From Nocardioides daeguensis (lineage in GTDB: Bacteria; Actinomycetota; Actinomycetes; Propionibacteriales; Nocardioidaceae): 64,000 nucleotides of DNA. The stretch is from positions 1 to 64,000 of the forward strand of contig NZ_JAHTKU010000023.1 of the NCBI RefSeq assembly GCF_019192965.1, read 5' to 3'. Shown piece after piece: positions 16,699 to 25,392 of this stretch. The position numbers and the translations under genes were made by a program. How positions within the stretch are numbered: position 1 is the first letter of the stretch; the number at the start of each line of letters is the position of its first letter. A model generated the notes under the pieces. That model was not told where the DNA came from. It searched no databases and was given only the letters and a program-made list of their open reading frames with translations.

Positions 16699-18114
16699 CT
16701 AGGAGCTCGTCAGCCGCGCCAGGCAGGCGAACCAGCGCTGGCCCTGCAGGAAGGCCGTGCTGCTCGGCGGCAGCACGAACACGTCGTACTCGCCCTTCGG
16801 TCGGGTGCCGCCGGTGTCCGCGTCGTAGCCGCGCAGGGTCTCGGCGGTGCAGGTGCTCTGCGCCGCGGCGTCGGCCTCGACGGCGTCGGTCGTCACGTCG
16901 GTGGTCGTGTCGTCGAGCTGGCCGACCGCGAAGGTGAACCAGTTGTCGTCGGCGCAGCTGCCCTTCGTGGCGCTCAGCGCCTGGCCGAGCTGCTGCACGC
17001 CGCTGTAGCAGGCGCCGAGGTCGGGGGCACCGGCCAGCGGGTCGGCCGCCGCCCCCGTCGCCCCGGCGCGGGGCTGCGCGTCCTCTGGCGTGGCAGGAGC
17101 AGGGTCCGGGGCGAGCAGGAAGCCGCCGAGCCCGCCGAGTCCGAGGCCGACCAGCGCAGCGGCCACCGCGAACGGCCAGCGGCGCCGCCCAGCAGCAGGA
17201 CGCGGAGCCGGGGCCGGCAGCGGGCGGAGCTGCGTGAAGCTCGCCTCCGGACCGCCGACGACCACCCCACCGACCGACGCCCCGGCAGGCCGGATCGCGC
17301 GCAGCGCGTCGTGCAGCTCGCGGGCGGTGGGGTAGCGCCGCGTGGCGTCGTACGCCGTGGCGGAGCGGATGACCCGCATCAGGGCCTCGCTGCCGGGCAC
17401 GCCGGGATCGGGGAGCTCGGCGTGCAGGCTGGCGAGGAGCTGGTCGATCGGCACCGGACCGCCGTCGGCCGAGCGGCGGGGCGAGGCGCCGCTGATCATC
17501 GCGTGCAGGGTCGCGCCCATGGAGAACACGTCGGACTGTGGGGTCGGCGGTGAGAAGGAGAACGCCTCCGGCGACGCGTACGCCGGTGTCAGCGCCTCGA
17601 GCGTCACCGACGGGTCCTGTCCGGGCTGGGGGAGCGCGGCGAGGCCGAAGTCGGAGAGCCGTGGCGTTCCCCAGGCGTCGATGAGGATGTTGCCGGGCTT
17701 GATGTCGCGGTGCAGGATCCCCGCCTCGTGCGCGGCGGCCAGCGCGCTGGTGACGGCGAGCCCGACCTCGACCGCCTCGTCGGCGCCGAGCGGCCCGTGC
17801 CGCGCGAGGTACGACGCCAGGCTGCCGTTGCTGCACAGCTCCATCACGAGGTAGGGCCGGTTGTCCCGGGTCACGCCGACGTCGATCAGCGAGACCACGT
17901 GGGGGTGCCCGCTGATCCGGCTGACAGCCGTGGCCTCGCGCACGAACCGCCGCCGGTTGGCGTCGTCGTCGAGGACCCGGTCGTCGATCTTCACGGCGAC
18001 GTCGCGCCCGACCGCCAGCTGCCGTCCCCGCCACACCTTGGCGAACCCGCCGCGGCCGATCTCCTCGACCAGCTCGACACCGGGCAGCAGGAGGGCGCGC
18101 TGGGTGGTCTCCAC
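16699..18114 (-). CDS. Eukaryotic-type Ser/Thr protein kinase with extracytoplasmic domain
   Basis: A 471-aa membrane kinase. The kinase domain occupies residues 10-265: GRGGFAKVWRG, catalytic Lys in VAVKI, HRDIKPGN, SDFG and YASPEA. A proline-rich juxtamembrane stretch leads to a transmembrane helix near 315-338. The outer domain has four Cys (ACYSG, GSCADD, STCTAE, FACLAR) and resembles septum-formation-type domains of actinobacteria (low certainty). The GTG at 18114 lies seven bases after TACGAT, a leaderless promoter. tRNA-Lys and its terminator lie just upstream on the same strand. Confidence 0.9.
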   Translation of the reverse strand: METTQRALLLPGVELVEEIGRGGFAKVWRGRQLAVGRDVAVKIDDRVLDDDANRRRFVREATAVSRISGHPHVVSLIDVGVTRDNRPYLVMELCSNGSLASYLARHGPLGADEAVEVGLAVTSALAAAHEAGILHRDIKPGNILIDAWGTPRLSDFGLAALPQPGQDPSVTLEALTPAYASPEAFSFSPPTPQSDVFSMGATLHAMISGASPRRSADGGPVPIDQLLASLHAELPDPGVPGSEALMRVIRSATAYDATRRYPTARELHDALRAIRPAGASVGGVVVGGPEASFTQLRPLPAPAPRPAAGRRRWPFAVAAALVGLGLGGLGGFLLAPDPAPATPEDAQPRAGATGAAADPLAGAPDLGACYSGVQQLGQALSATKGSCADDNWFTFAVGQLDDTTTDVTTDAVEADAAAQSTCTAETLRGYDADTGGTRPKGEYDVFVLPPSSTAFLQGQRWFACLARLTSS

Positions 18115-18140
18115 GTCCGGAATCGTAGTGAGCCCTCGCC

Positions 18141-18181
18141 GGAAAACGGCCAGAGGCCCCCTCCCGAAGGAGAGGGCCTCT
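18141..18181 (-). terminator. Intrinsic terminator downstream of tRNA-Lys
   Basis: On the minus strand a stem of 8 + 4 bp (AGAGGCCC/GGGCCTCT, one mismatch, then CTCC/GGAG) with a TTCG loop is followed by GGCCGTTTTCC. The T-run lies at 18143-18146. It separates tRNA-Lys from the kinase gene. Confidence 0.8.
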
Positions 18182-18187
18182 GTTCTG

Positions 18188-18260
<73 letters not shown>

Positions 18261-18492
18261 TCCGCGTCTCAACGCGAGATGGAACATTACCAGCGTACTT
18301 CTCGGCACACGAAATCGGGACGGCAGACGGCCGCCCGCTCGCAGCACTCAGGCGGCGCAGCCACCCGCGAGGATGGTCGGGTCGCGTTCGGGGAGCGGGA
18401 GCTCGCTGCGGTGGAGGTCTCGTGGAACCCGGTCGACTCAACGGTGAGGACGCGGCAGGTCACCGGTGAGGAAGGGGCAGGTCGACGAAGCC

Positions 18493-20073
18493 TCAGCCGG
18501 CGACGGACTCGAGCACGGCCTGGGCGGCGTTCTGGCCGCCGAGGCCGGAGACCGCGCCGCCGCGACGGGCGCCCGACCCGCACAGGAGGACGGCGGGGTG
18601 CTCGGTCTGCACGCCCCACCGCTCGCCCGGCGTCTCGAGCCGGGCGTGGGCGGGCGCCCAGGGCCACTCGAGGTCGCCGTGGAAGATGTGCCCACCCGGC
18701 ATCGCGAGGTCGGCCTCGATGTCCTGCGGGATCTTCGCCTCGATGCAGGGGGAGCCGTCGGGGTTGCGCAGCACGACCTCGTCGATCGGCTCCTCGAGCA
18801 CCGCGTCGAGCGAGGCGATCGCCAGTCGCAGTGCCTCGGCGCGCCGGCCCTCGGGGTCCTTCGCGAACAGGCGCGCGGGCGTGTGCAGACCGAAGTAGGT
18901 CAGGGTGTGGGTGCCCGGCGGCACGTCCCCGAGGATCGAGGGGTCGGTCAGCGAGTGGCAGTAGACCTCGCCGGGCAGTGGGTCGGGCAGCTCGCCGCGC
19001 TGTGCGGCCGCCCAGGCGACCTCGAGGTCCGCGGCGGTCTCGGCGAGGTGCAAGGTGCCCGCGAACGCGACCTCCGGATCGATGCCGGAGCGCAGGCGGG
19101 GAAGCCGTGACAGCAGGAGGTTCACCTTCAGCTGGGCGCCCTCCGGCTTGGTGGTGGGGTCCTCGTCGTCGCCGAGCAGGATCCGCAGCACCCACGGCGC
19201 CACGTTCGCCAGGACGTACGACGCCTCGACCGCGTGCTCCGAGGAGCCGTCGTGCCACCGCACCTCCACCGGCGCGGCCCCGCCGTCCTGGGGCCGGATC
19301 GCGCTCACCCCGGCGCCGGTGACGATCTCGGCGCCCGCGTCGACGGCGGCCTTCGCGAGGGCGTCGGTCACCGCGCCCATCCCGCCGACCGGCACCCGCC
19401 ACTCGCCGGTCCCGTTGCCGATCAGGTGGTAGAGGAAGCAGCGGTTCTGCGCCAGCGAGCGGTCGTGCAGGGACGCGAAGGTCCCGATCAGGGCGTCGGT
19501 GCCGACGACGCCGCGCACCAGGTCGTCGCGGAACCGGCGCCCGATCGCCACGCCGATCGGCTGCTCGACGACATCGCGCCAGACCTGCGGGTCGACCTGC
19601 GCGCGGATCGCGGCAGCGGTGCCGAGCGGCTGCGTCAGGGTCGGGGCGACGGCCTGCGCCAGCTCGGCCACGCCGTCGTAGAACGCCCGCCAGGCGTCGT
19701 ACTCGTCGTCGCTGCCGGTCAGCTCGCGGAACGACGCCCGCGTCGCGTCGCCCTCCGTCCGTTCGACGAGCAGTCCGGTCGCGCGCCCGTCGCGCACCGT
19801 CGGGGAGTACGACGCCGTGGGCCGGCTCACGAGGTCGAGGCCGAGGTCGAGGTCGGCGACGACCTGGTCGGGCAGCAGCGAGACCAGGTAGGAGTAGCGG
19901 GACAGCCGGGTCGGGAAGCCCGGGAAGGCCTGCGCCGAGATCGCCGCCCCGCCGACGTGGCCGAGCCGCTCGAGGACCAGCACCGAGAACCCGGCGCGGG
20001 CCAGGTAGGCCGCAGCGGTCAGGCCGTTGTGGCCGGCGCCCACGACGACGACGTCGTACTTCCCCCGGGTCAT
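18493..20073 (-). CDS. FAD-dependent NAD(P)/FAD oxidoreductase, phytoene-desaturase/PYROXD2-like
   Basis: A 526-aa flavoprotein. The dinucleotide-binding motif VVVGAGHNGLTAAAYLARAG is at the N-terminus, followed by GHVGGAAISA, a central substrate domain (residues 120-330) and the C-terminal FAD motif LLCGSGARRGGAVSGLGGQN. It resembles the carotenoid-desaturase superfamily but there are no carotenoid genes nearby; the closest match is the PYROXD2-like group of unknown substrate. ATG 20073 lies seven bases after TAGAGT, a leaderless start, chosen over the in-frame GTG at 20082. Confidence 0.88.
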   Translation of the reverse strand: MTRGKYDVVVVGAGHNGLTAAAYLARAGFSVLVLERLGHVGGAAISAQAFPGFPTRLSRYSYLVSLLPDQVVADLDLGLDLVSRPTASYSPTVRDGRATGLLVERTEGDATRASFRELTGSDDEYDAWRAFYDGVAELAQAVAPTLTQPLGTAAAIRAQVDPQVWRDVVEQPIGVAIGRRFRDDLVRGVVGTDALIGTFASLHDRSLAQNRCFLYHLIGNGTGEWRVPVGGMGAVTDALAKAAVDAGAEIVTGAGVSAIRPQDGGAAPVEVRWHDGSSEHAVEASYVLANVAPWVLRILLGDDEDPTTKPEGAQLKVNLLLSRLPRLRSGIDPEVAFAGTLHLAETAADLEVAWAAAQRGELPDPLPGEVYCHSLTDPSILGDVPPGTHTLTYFGLHTPARLFAKDPEGRRAEALRLAIASLDAVLEEPIDEVVLRNPDGSPCIEAKIPQDIEADLAMPGGHIFHGDLEWPWAPAHARLETPGERWGVQTEHPAVLLCGSGARRGGAVSGLGGQNAAQAVLESVAG

Positions 20074-20116
20074 GGGCCGCACTCTAGGGGTGCCGGAATG
20101 TTCCGCCGTGCGTTAT

Positions 20117-20132
20117 GGTTGACATGGCAACC
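20117..20132. promoter_or_regulatory. Candidate operator upstream of pirin
   Basis: Inverted repeat GGTTG-N6-CAACC, 31 bases before the pirin ATG and close to the FAD oxidoreductase start. It overlaps a TTGACA hexamer. The MarR-GNAT protein downstream is a possible ligand, but its own operator has a different sequence. Confidence 0.35.
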
Positions 20133-20162
20133 AATCCGACAAGCCACCTGGAGGTGGATGCG

Positions 20163-21116
20163 ATGCCCGCCATCACCGTCGACGACCTGACCGTCCTGCC
20201 GCGCCTCAGCGCGCCCGGACTCGGGGACCAGCCCCGCCCGGTGTGGCAGGTGAGCACCGCGCCGCAGGGCTACGAGGGGGAGGGCTTCCCGGTGCGGCGC
20301 GCGTTCGCCGGCATCGACATGGCGCACCTCGACCCCTTCATCATGATGGACCAGATGGGCGAGGTGGAGTACGCGCCCGGCGAGCCCAAGGGCACGCCGT
20401 GGCACCCGCACCGCGGCTTCGAGACCGTCACCTACATCATCGACGGGGTCTTCGACCACCAGGACAGCCACGGCGGTGGCGGCAGCATCACCAACGGTGA
20501 CACCCAGTGGATGACCGCCGGCAGCGGGCTGCTGCACATCGAGACGCCGCCGGAATGGCTGGTCCAGGCGGGCGGCCTGTTCCACGGCATCCAGCTGTGG
20601 GTCAACCTGCCCAAGGCCGACAAGATGAACGACCCGCGCTACCAGGACATCCGCTCCGGCGAGGTCGCCCTGCTCGCCAGCGACGACGCCGGCGCGCTGG
20701 TCCGCGTGATCGCGGGCGAGGTCGACGGGCACGCCGGCCCGGGCTCGACCTACAGCCCGATGACACTGGTCCACGCCACCGTGGAGCCCGGCGCGCGGCT
20801 CGACCTGCCCTGGCAGGTGGACTACAACGCGCTCGTCTACGTCCTCAACGGCTCCGGCGCCGTCGGTGCCACCGAGCCGAGCGCGCTGCGCACCGGCCAG
20901 ACCGCCGTTCTCGGCGCCGGTGACTACCTGACCATCACCGCCGACGGCCGGCAGGAGAGCCGGTCGCCGAAGCTCGATGTCATCGTCGTCGGCGGCCGGC
21001 CCATCCGTGAGCCGATCGCATGGGCCGGGCCGTTCGTGATGAACACCAAGTCCGAGGTGATGGCCGCCTACGAGGACTTCCAGAAGGGACGCTTCGGGCT
21101 GCCCATCGGCGGCTGA
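20163..21116 (+). CDS. Pirin family protein
   Basis: A 317-aa bicupin of the pirin family. The iron-site residues are visible: HPHRGFETVTYIIDG gives two His, QDSH a further His in the loop, and LHIETP the Glu-containing strand. Family members act as quercetinases or redox-sensing regulators; the role here is unknown. CTGGAGGTGG lies ahead of ATG 20163. GTG- or ATG-like codons further upstream at 20115-20124 would cover the palindrome and are less likely. It converges with the MarR-GNAT gene. Confidence 0.9.
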   Translation: MPAITVDDLTVLPRLSAPGLGDQPRPVWQVSTAPQGYEGEGFPVRRAFAGIDMAHLDPFIMMDQMGEVEYAPGEPKGTPWHPHRGFETVTYIIDGVFDHQDSHGGGGSITNGDTQWMTAGSGLLHIETPPEWLVQAGGLFHGIQLWVNLPKADKMNDPRYQDIRSGEVALLASDDAGALVRVIAGEVDGHAGPGSTYSPMTLVHATVEPGARLDLPWQVDYNALVYVLNGSGAVGATEPSALRTGQTAVLGAGDYLTITADGRQESRSPKLDVIVVGGRPIREPIAWAGPFVMNTKSEVMAAYEDFQKGRFGLPIGG

Positions 21117-21125
21117 CCGGCGCGG

Positions 21126-21986
21126 TCACAGCGTCTTGGCGAAGAAGGCCTCGGCGTACGGGTTGTCGTTGTAGCGCTCGACCCGCTCGTAGCCGGCGCG
21201 CTCGTACATCGCGATTGCCTCGTGCAGAGCGCGGTTGGTGTCGAGCACGACCCGGCGATGGCCCTGCGCGGCGGCGAGCGTCTCGAGATGGCGCAGCATC
21301 CGGGCGCCCAGGCCCGCCCCGCGCCACTCGGCGTCCACCCACATCCGCTTGATCTCGGCCGTCTCGTCGTCCAGCACCGGGCGGATCCCGCCGTAGGCGA
21401 CCGGCTCGCCGTCCGAGGTCGCGACGACGAAGGTCGATCCGGCCTCGGGCGCGTCGGGGCCGCCCGGGTCGAAGCCGTCGGGGAAGCGGGCGGCCAGCTC
21501 GGCGACGTAGCGCCGCGTCGCCTCCCGGGCCATCGGGTGGTCGCTGCGCACCTCGGTGAGCCGGACCGTCGCCGCGCGGACCAGCAGGTCGGCGGTGCGC
21601 AAGGCCTCGGCCAGTCGCTCCTGCTGGCGCGGGGTGAGGGGCTCGACCAGCGCGACGGCTCGCTCCTCGGAGCGGCGCTCGAGGTCGTCGTACGCCGCCG
21701 CGCCGGCGGGTGTCAGCCGCGCCACCCGGCGCCGACGGTCGGCCGCGTCCGGCTCGGTCGCGACGAGGCCCTCGCCCTCCAGGCGGCGCAGCATCCGCGA
21801 CAGGTGCCCTGAGTCGAGGTCGAGCCGGTCGCGCAGCTCGCGCACGCTCGCCCCCTCCGCGCGGCCGATCTCGAGGAGCAGGCGCGACACGGCAAGCGGT
21901 CGACCGGTGCCGAGGAAGGAGTCGTCGAGCGCGCCGATGCGCTGGGTGTAGGTCCGGTTGAAGCCGCGCAGCACCTCGACGATCAT
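21126..21986 (-). CDS. MarR-GNAT fusion (transcriptional regulator with acetyltransferase domain)
   Basis: A 286-aa two-domain protein. Residues 1-140 form a MarR winged helix (LLLEIGRAEGASVRELRDRL; SGHLSRMLRRLEGEGLV; DRRRRVARLTPAG). Residues 145-286 form a GNAT acetyltransferase with the acetyl-CoA loop WRGAGLGARMLRHLE and the C-terminal NDNPYAEAFFAKTL. The ATG at 21986 lies six bases after TAAGGT, which sits inside a perfect 10-bp inverted repeat (21985-22008), so it very probably represses itself. The acetyl acceptor is unknown. Confidence 0.92.
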   Translation of the reverse strand: MIVEVLRGFNRTYTQRIGALDDSFLGTGRPLAVSRLLLEIGRAEGASVRELRDRLDLDSGHLSRMLRRLEGEGLVATEPDAADRRRRVARLTPAGAAAYDDLERRSEERAVALVEPLTPRQQERLAEALRTADLLVRAATVRLTEVRSDHPMAREATRRYVAELAARFPDGFDPGGPDAPEAGSTFVVATSDGEPVAYGGIRPVLDDETAEIKRMWVDAEWRGAGLGARMLRHLETLAAAQGHRRVVLDTNRALHEAIAMYERAGYERVERYNDNPYAEAFFAKTL

Positions 21987-22008
21987 TCTCTGACCTTAGT
22001 CAGAGAAT
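21985..22008 (-). promoter_or_regulatory. Autoregulatory operator and leaderless promoter of the MarR-GNAT gene
   Basis: ATTCTCTGAC-CTTA-GTCAGAGAAT: 10-bp arms, perfect, spacer of four. It covers the start codon and the -10 hexamer TAAGGT, an arrangement expected for a MarR repressor controlling its own gene. Confidence 0.75.
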
Positions 22009-22044
22009 CCGAGTCCGTCGAGAGGCTGAGCCCCGGGCGCGGGC

Positions 22045-22094
22045 GTGTCGATCCGCGTCGCGACCTCGTCCCTCGGTCGCGGCGCTACTCGATC
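22045..22094 (+). repeat. Degenerate copy of the intergenic palindromic repeat
   Basis: GTGTCGATCCGCGTCGCGAC followed by CTCGTCCCTCGGTCGCGGCG and CTACTCGATC. The order of elements (cgcgtc-cgacctcg-ct..tcgc-gcgc-actcg) parallels the end of repeats R1 and R2. It lies in the 185 bases between the MarR-GNAT start and tRNA-His, which hold no gene. Confidence 0.5.
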
Positions 22095-22145
22095 TCTCCG
22101 CCTGGTCCGGGACGCCGCTCGTTCCTCGCCGCGTCCAGGGGCGGT

Positions 22146-22184
22146 GAAAAGCGCCTCAGCCGGACCCTGTGGGGTCCGGCTGAG
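22146..22184 (-). terminator. Intrinsic terminator downstream of tRNA-His
   Basis: Perfect 13-bp stem (CTCAGCCGGACCC and complement) with a four-base loop. On the minus strand it is followed by GCGCTTTTC. It lies ten bases beyond the tRNA 3' end. Confidence 0.85.
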
Positions 22185-22193
22185 ATCGGTTGG

Positions 22194-22267
22194 GGTGAGT
22201 AACGGGACTCGAACCCGCGACATCTGCGACCACAACGCAGCGCTCTACCAGCTGAGCTATACCCACC
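22194..22267 (-). tRNA. tRNA-His (anticodon GTG)
   Basis: The acceptor GTGGGTA pairs with TACTCAC and is preceded by an encoded G-1 opposite C73, the tRNA-His identity element. The anticodon loop is TTGTGGT and the T-arm is CGGGTTCGAGTCCCG. Confidence 0.95.
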
Positions 22268-22315
22268 ATCGACTCTTGCGAGCCGTGGACGAGTGTAGAG
22301 GCAAGCGGTCCCGAA

Positions 22316-22951
22316 TCAGGAATCGGTATCCGAATCCGGGGACCCCAGGCCGGTGAGCGAGCCGCCGTGCCGCGCGGCGGCCTCCTTCGCGGCTCCGGAG
22401 TCCGGGCCCGGGAGGGGCACGAACACGGTGTCGCGGTAGTAGCGCAGCTCCTCGATGCTCTCCTGGATGTCGGCCAGGGCGCGGTGGTTGCCGCGCTTGA
22501 CCGGCGCGTTGAAGTAGGCGCGCGGGAACCAGCGCTTCGACAGCTCCTTGACCGAGGAGACGTCGACGATCCGGTAGTGCAAGAACGCGTCCAGCTCGGC
22601 CATGTCGCGCGCCACGAAGCCGCGGTCGGTCGCGACCGAGTTGCCGGCGAGCGGCGGGCGGCTGTCGGGACCGCACTGCTCACGCAGGTAGGTCATCACC
22701 TGCTCCTCGGCCTCGCGCAGGGTCACGCCGTTCTCGAGCTCGGCGAGCAGGCCCGAGGTCTCGTGCATGTTGCGGACGAACTCGATCATCTGGTCCAGCG
22801 CCTCCGCCGGCGGCTTGATGATGACGTCGACGCCCTCGCCGAGCACGTTGAGGTCGAAGTCCGTTACCAGCGCCGCGACCTCGATGAGCGCGTCGGCCCC
22901 GAGGTCGAGCCCGGTCATCTCGCAGTCGATCCACACGAGTCGTTCGTTCAC
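22316..22951 (-). CDS. orn: Oligoribonuclease
   Basis: 3'-5' exoribonuclease that degrades di- to pentanucleotides at the end of mRNA decay and of c-di-GMP breakdown. The 211-aa DEDDh enzyme has WIDCEMTGLD (D and E), a central Asp in NSVATDRGFVARDM, and the final His and Asp in NHRALADIQESIEEL. The C-terminal 30 residues (GAAKEAAARHGG onward) extend past the E. coli enzyme, as in other actinobacteria. GTG 22951 is chosen because VNERLVWIDCEMTG aligns with the family start; TAGTGT lies eight bases upstream. Confidence 0.95.
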   Translation of the reverse strand: MNERLVWIDCEMTGLDLGADALIEVAALVTDFDLNVLGEGVDVIIKPPAEALDQMIEFVRNMHETSGLLAELENGVTLREAEEQVMTYLREQCGPDSRPPLAGNSVATDRGFVARDMAELDAFLHYRIVDVSSVKELSKRWFPRAYFNAPVKRGNHRALADIQESIEELRYYRDTVFVPLPGPDSGAAKEAAARHGGSLTGLGSPDSDTDS

Positions 22952-23030
22952 GAGGGAGGACACTACGCCGTACGCCCGATGTCGGGGTGTTCTCAGGTGG
23001 CGCTCAGCGGACCCGGCTAACCTCGCGGGC

Positions 23031-23543
23031 ATGAGGGAGACCGGACGACCGCTGCTCGCCTGGGTCGGCCTGGCCGCCCGGCTGGTGACCGGCATCGTCT
23101 GGATCGTCGCCGGCGGGCTGAAGATCACCCAGCCCGACGCGAGCATCAACGCGGTGCGCGCCTACCAGCTGCTGCCCTCCTCGGTCGCCGAGGTCGTCGG
23201 CATCGCGCTGCCCGCGACCGAGCTGGTCGTCGGCCTGGCGCTGGTGCTGGGCGTCTTCACCCGCGGCGCGGCCGTGATGTCGGCGGTGCTGTTCGCGGCG
23301 TTCATCGTCGGCATCTCCTCGGTGTGGGCGCGCGGGATCGAGATCGACTGCGGCTGCTTCGGCGGCGGCGGGACCAAGGCGGGCGCCGCGTCGGCGTACC
23401 CCTGGGAGATCGCCCGTGACACCGCCCTGCTGGCCGCGTCCCTGCTCGTCGCGTCCCTGCGGCGGACCCGGCTGTCCCTGGATTCCCTGCTGTTCGCAAC
23501 CCGGCCCGCCGAGCGGGCTGCCACCGAAGGAGCCATGACCTGA
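23031..23543 (+). CDS. MauE/DoxX-family membrane protein
   Basis: A 170-aa membrane protein with four hydrophobic helices and the conserved EIDCGCFGG motif of the MauE family. MauE-type proteins are linked to disulfide or redox maturation of exported proteins; here the next gene is an exported DsbA-like thioredoxin that overlaps it by one base (TGATG), which supports a joint redox role. ATG 23031 lies seven bases after TAACCT, a leaderless start. It is divergent from orn. Confidence 0.9.
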   Translation: MRETGRPLLAWVGLAARLVTGIVWIVAGGLKITQPDASINAVRAYQLLPSSVAEVVGIALPATELVVGLALVLGVFTRGAAVMSAVLFAAFIVGISSVWARGIEIDCGCFGGGGTKAGAASAYPWEIARDTALLAASLLVASLRRTRLSLDSLLFATRPAERAATEGAMT

Positions 23544-24274
23544 TGTCGTCGAACTCGAAGGCCAGTGCGCGGGCGCAGAAGGCCGCCGAGATGCGGGCCG
23601 CCCAGAACAAGCGGGAGGCCCGTCGCCGGATCCTGACCATCGCCGGCGTGCTCGGCGTGATGGTGCTCATCGTCGGCGGTTCGATCGGTGTCAGCCTGCT
23701 CAACAAGGAGGACGTCAAGGCCGCCGGCGCCGGTTCGAGCGAGTACGGCGTGACCATCGGCGAGTCGGACGCCCCGCACTCGGTGGTGATCTACGAGGAC
23801 TTCCTGTGCCCCTACTGCGGCCAGCTCGAGCGCGCCACGCGCAAGGACCTCGCGCGGCTCGCCGCCGACGGCAAGGTGTTCGTGGAGTACCGCCCGTTCG
23901 ACCTGCTGAGCAGCATCGCCGACTACCCGATCCGTGCCACGAACGCCTTCGCGGTGGTGCTGGAGAAGTCCGGTCCGGACGTGGCCAAGAAGTTCCACGA
24001 CCTGCTCTACGAGAACCAGCCCTCCGAGCAGGACCCCGGCTCGATGACCGATGACGACCTCGTGAAGCTCGCCGTCGAGGCCGGGGCCACCGAGGGCGAC
24101 GTGCGTGCCGACATCGAGGGCCTCGCGCAGCAGGCCTGGGTCGACAAGGCCACCCAGGAGGCCGCCGACAGCGGCGTCAAGAGCACCCCGACGATCCTGC
24201 TCGACGGCAAGGTCTTCCAGGACGGGCGCACCATCCAGGACATGGCCGACAACCTGATGGCCGAGCTCGAGTGA
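23543..24274 (+). CDS. Membrane-anchored DsbA-like thioredoxin-fold protein
   Basis: A 243-aa thiol-disulfide oxidoreductase. A charged cytoplasmic N-terminus (about 30 residues) and one transmembrane helix (about 32-54) place a DsbA/Thioredoxin_4 domain outside the membrane. The active site is CPYC (DFLCPYCGQLERAT), and the cis-Pro segment is KSTPTILLDGK. It probably catalyses disulfide formation in exported proteins, with the upstream MauE protein as a likely redox partner; that pairing is inferred from the overlap. Confidence 0.93.
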   Translation: MSSNSKASARAQKAAEMRAAQNKREARRRILTIAGVLGVMVLIVGGSIGVSLLNKEDVKAAGAGSSEYGVTIGESDAPHSVVIYEDFLCPYCGQLERATRKDLARLAADGKVFVEYRPFDLLSSIADYPIRATNAFAVVLEKSGPDVAKKFHDLLYENQPSEQDPGSMTDDDLVKLAVEAGATEGDVRADIEGLAQQAWVDKATQEAADSGVKSTPTILLDGKVFQDGRTIQDMADNLMAELE

Positions 24275-24305
24275 CCGGCGCCCCGCCGGCTGGCAGGCTC
24301 GTCCC

Positions 24306-25331
24306 GTGCTGAGCAGCTTCGTCGCCGGCCTGCCGAAGGCCGAGCTCCACGTCCACCACGTCGGCTCCGCGTCCCCGCGGATCGTCGCCGAGCTGGCCGA
24401 GCGCCACCCGGGCACGGTCCCGTCCGACCCGGCCCTGCTGCGCGACTTCTTCGCCTTCCGCGACTTCGCCCACTTCATCGAGGTCTACCTCGCGGTCGTC
24501 GACCTGGTCCGCACGCCCGAGGACGTCCGGTACCTCACCTACGAGATCGCCCGCGAGCTCCACGAGGGGCAGTCCGTCCGGTACGCCGAGCTCACCTGCA
24601 CGCCGTACACCTCGGTGCTGCCGGACGAGCCCGACCGCGGCATGCCGATCGAGGCCTACACCGAGGCGATCGAGGACGCGAGGACCGCCGCCGAGCGCGA
24701 CTTCGGCCTGGTGCTGCGCTGGATCTACGACGTCCCGGGGGAGGCCGGCGTCCCGGCAGCCGACGCGACCCTGGGGTTCGCGCTCGACCACCGACCCGAG
24801 GGGCTGGTGGGCTTCGGGCTCGGCGGGCCGGAGATCGGGGTTCCCCGCGACTGGTTCGTCCCCCACTTCGCCGCCGCCCGCGCGGCGGGCCTGCGCTCGG
24901 TCCCGCACGCCGGGGAGACCACCGGCCCGGAGACCATCTGGACCTCGCTGCGCGACCTCGGCGCCGAGCGGATCGGGCACGGGACGTCGGCCGCGCAGGA
25001 CCCGGCGCTGCTCGCGCACCTCGCCGAGCACCGGATCCCGCTCGAGGTGTGCCCGTCGTCCAACGTCGCCACCCGTGCGGTCGCCTCGCTCGCCGAGCAC
25101 CCGCTGCCGCAGTTCGTGGAGGCCGGCGTGGTCGTCACCATCAACTCCGACGACCCGCCGATGTTCGGCACGACCCTCAACCGCGAGTACGAGATCGCCG
25201 CCGACCTGCTCGGGCTCGACGAGTCCGGCCTGGCCGAGATGGCTCGCACCGGCGTGGACGCCTCGTTCGCCCCGGACGAGGTGAAGGAACGGATCCGCGC
25301 CGAGATCGCGTCGTACGCCGCCGGAGCATGA
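24306..25331 (+). CDS. Adenosine deaminase family protein
   Basis: A 341-aa zinc-dependent deaminase. Metal and catalytic residues: HVHH in AELHVHHVGSAS, HAGE, GHGTS, and tandem Asp in NSDDPPMF. The first motif is HVHH where most adenosine deaminases have HxH followed by L-D-G, so the substrate could be a related 6-aminopurine nucleoside rather than adenosine. GTG 24306 lies six bases after CAGGCT. A short hairpin follows at 25334-25349. Confidence 0.88.
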   Translation: MLSSFVAGLPKAELHVHHVGSASPRIVAELAERHPGTVPSDPALLRDFFAFRDFAHFIEVYLAVVDLVRTPEDVRYLTYEIARELHEGQSVRYAELTCTPYTSVLPDEPDRGMPIEAYTEAIEDARTAAERDFGLVLRWIYDVPGEAGVPAADATLGFALDHRPEGLVGFGLGGPEIGVPRDWFVPHFAAARAAGLRSVPHAGETTGPETIWTSLRDLGAERIGHGTSAAQDPALLAHLAEHRIPLEVCPSSNVATRAVASLAEHPLPQFVEAGVVVTINSDDPPMFGTTLNREYEIAADLLGLDESGLAEMARTGVDASFAPDEVKERIRAEIASYAAGA

Positions 25332-25333
25332 AC

Positions 25334-25349
25334 GAGCCCCACGGGGCTC
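25334..25349. terminator. Short hairpin between convergent genes
   Basis: GAGCCCC-AC-GGGGCTC, a 7-bp GC-rich stem with a tiny loop three bases after the deaminase stop. It may serve both the deaminase and the convergent gene at 25393. Confidence 0.5.
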
Positions 25350-25392
25350 ATACCTCCCGCGGGGCCGCCACCTTTGTACGGCGGGGGCCGGG

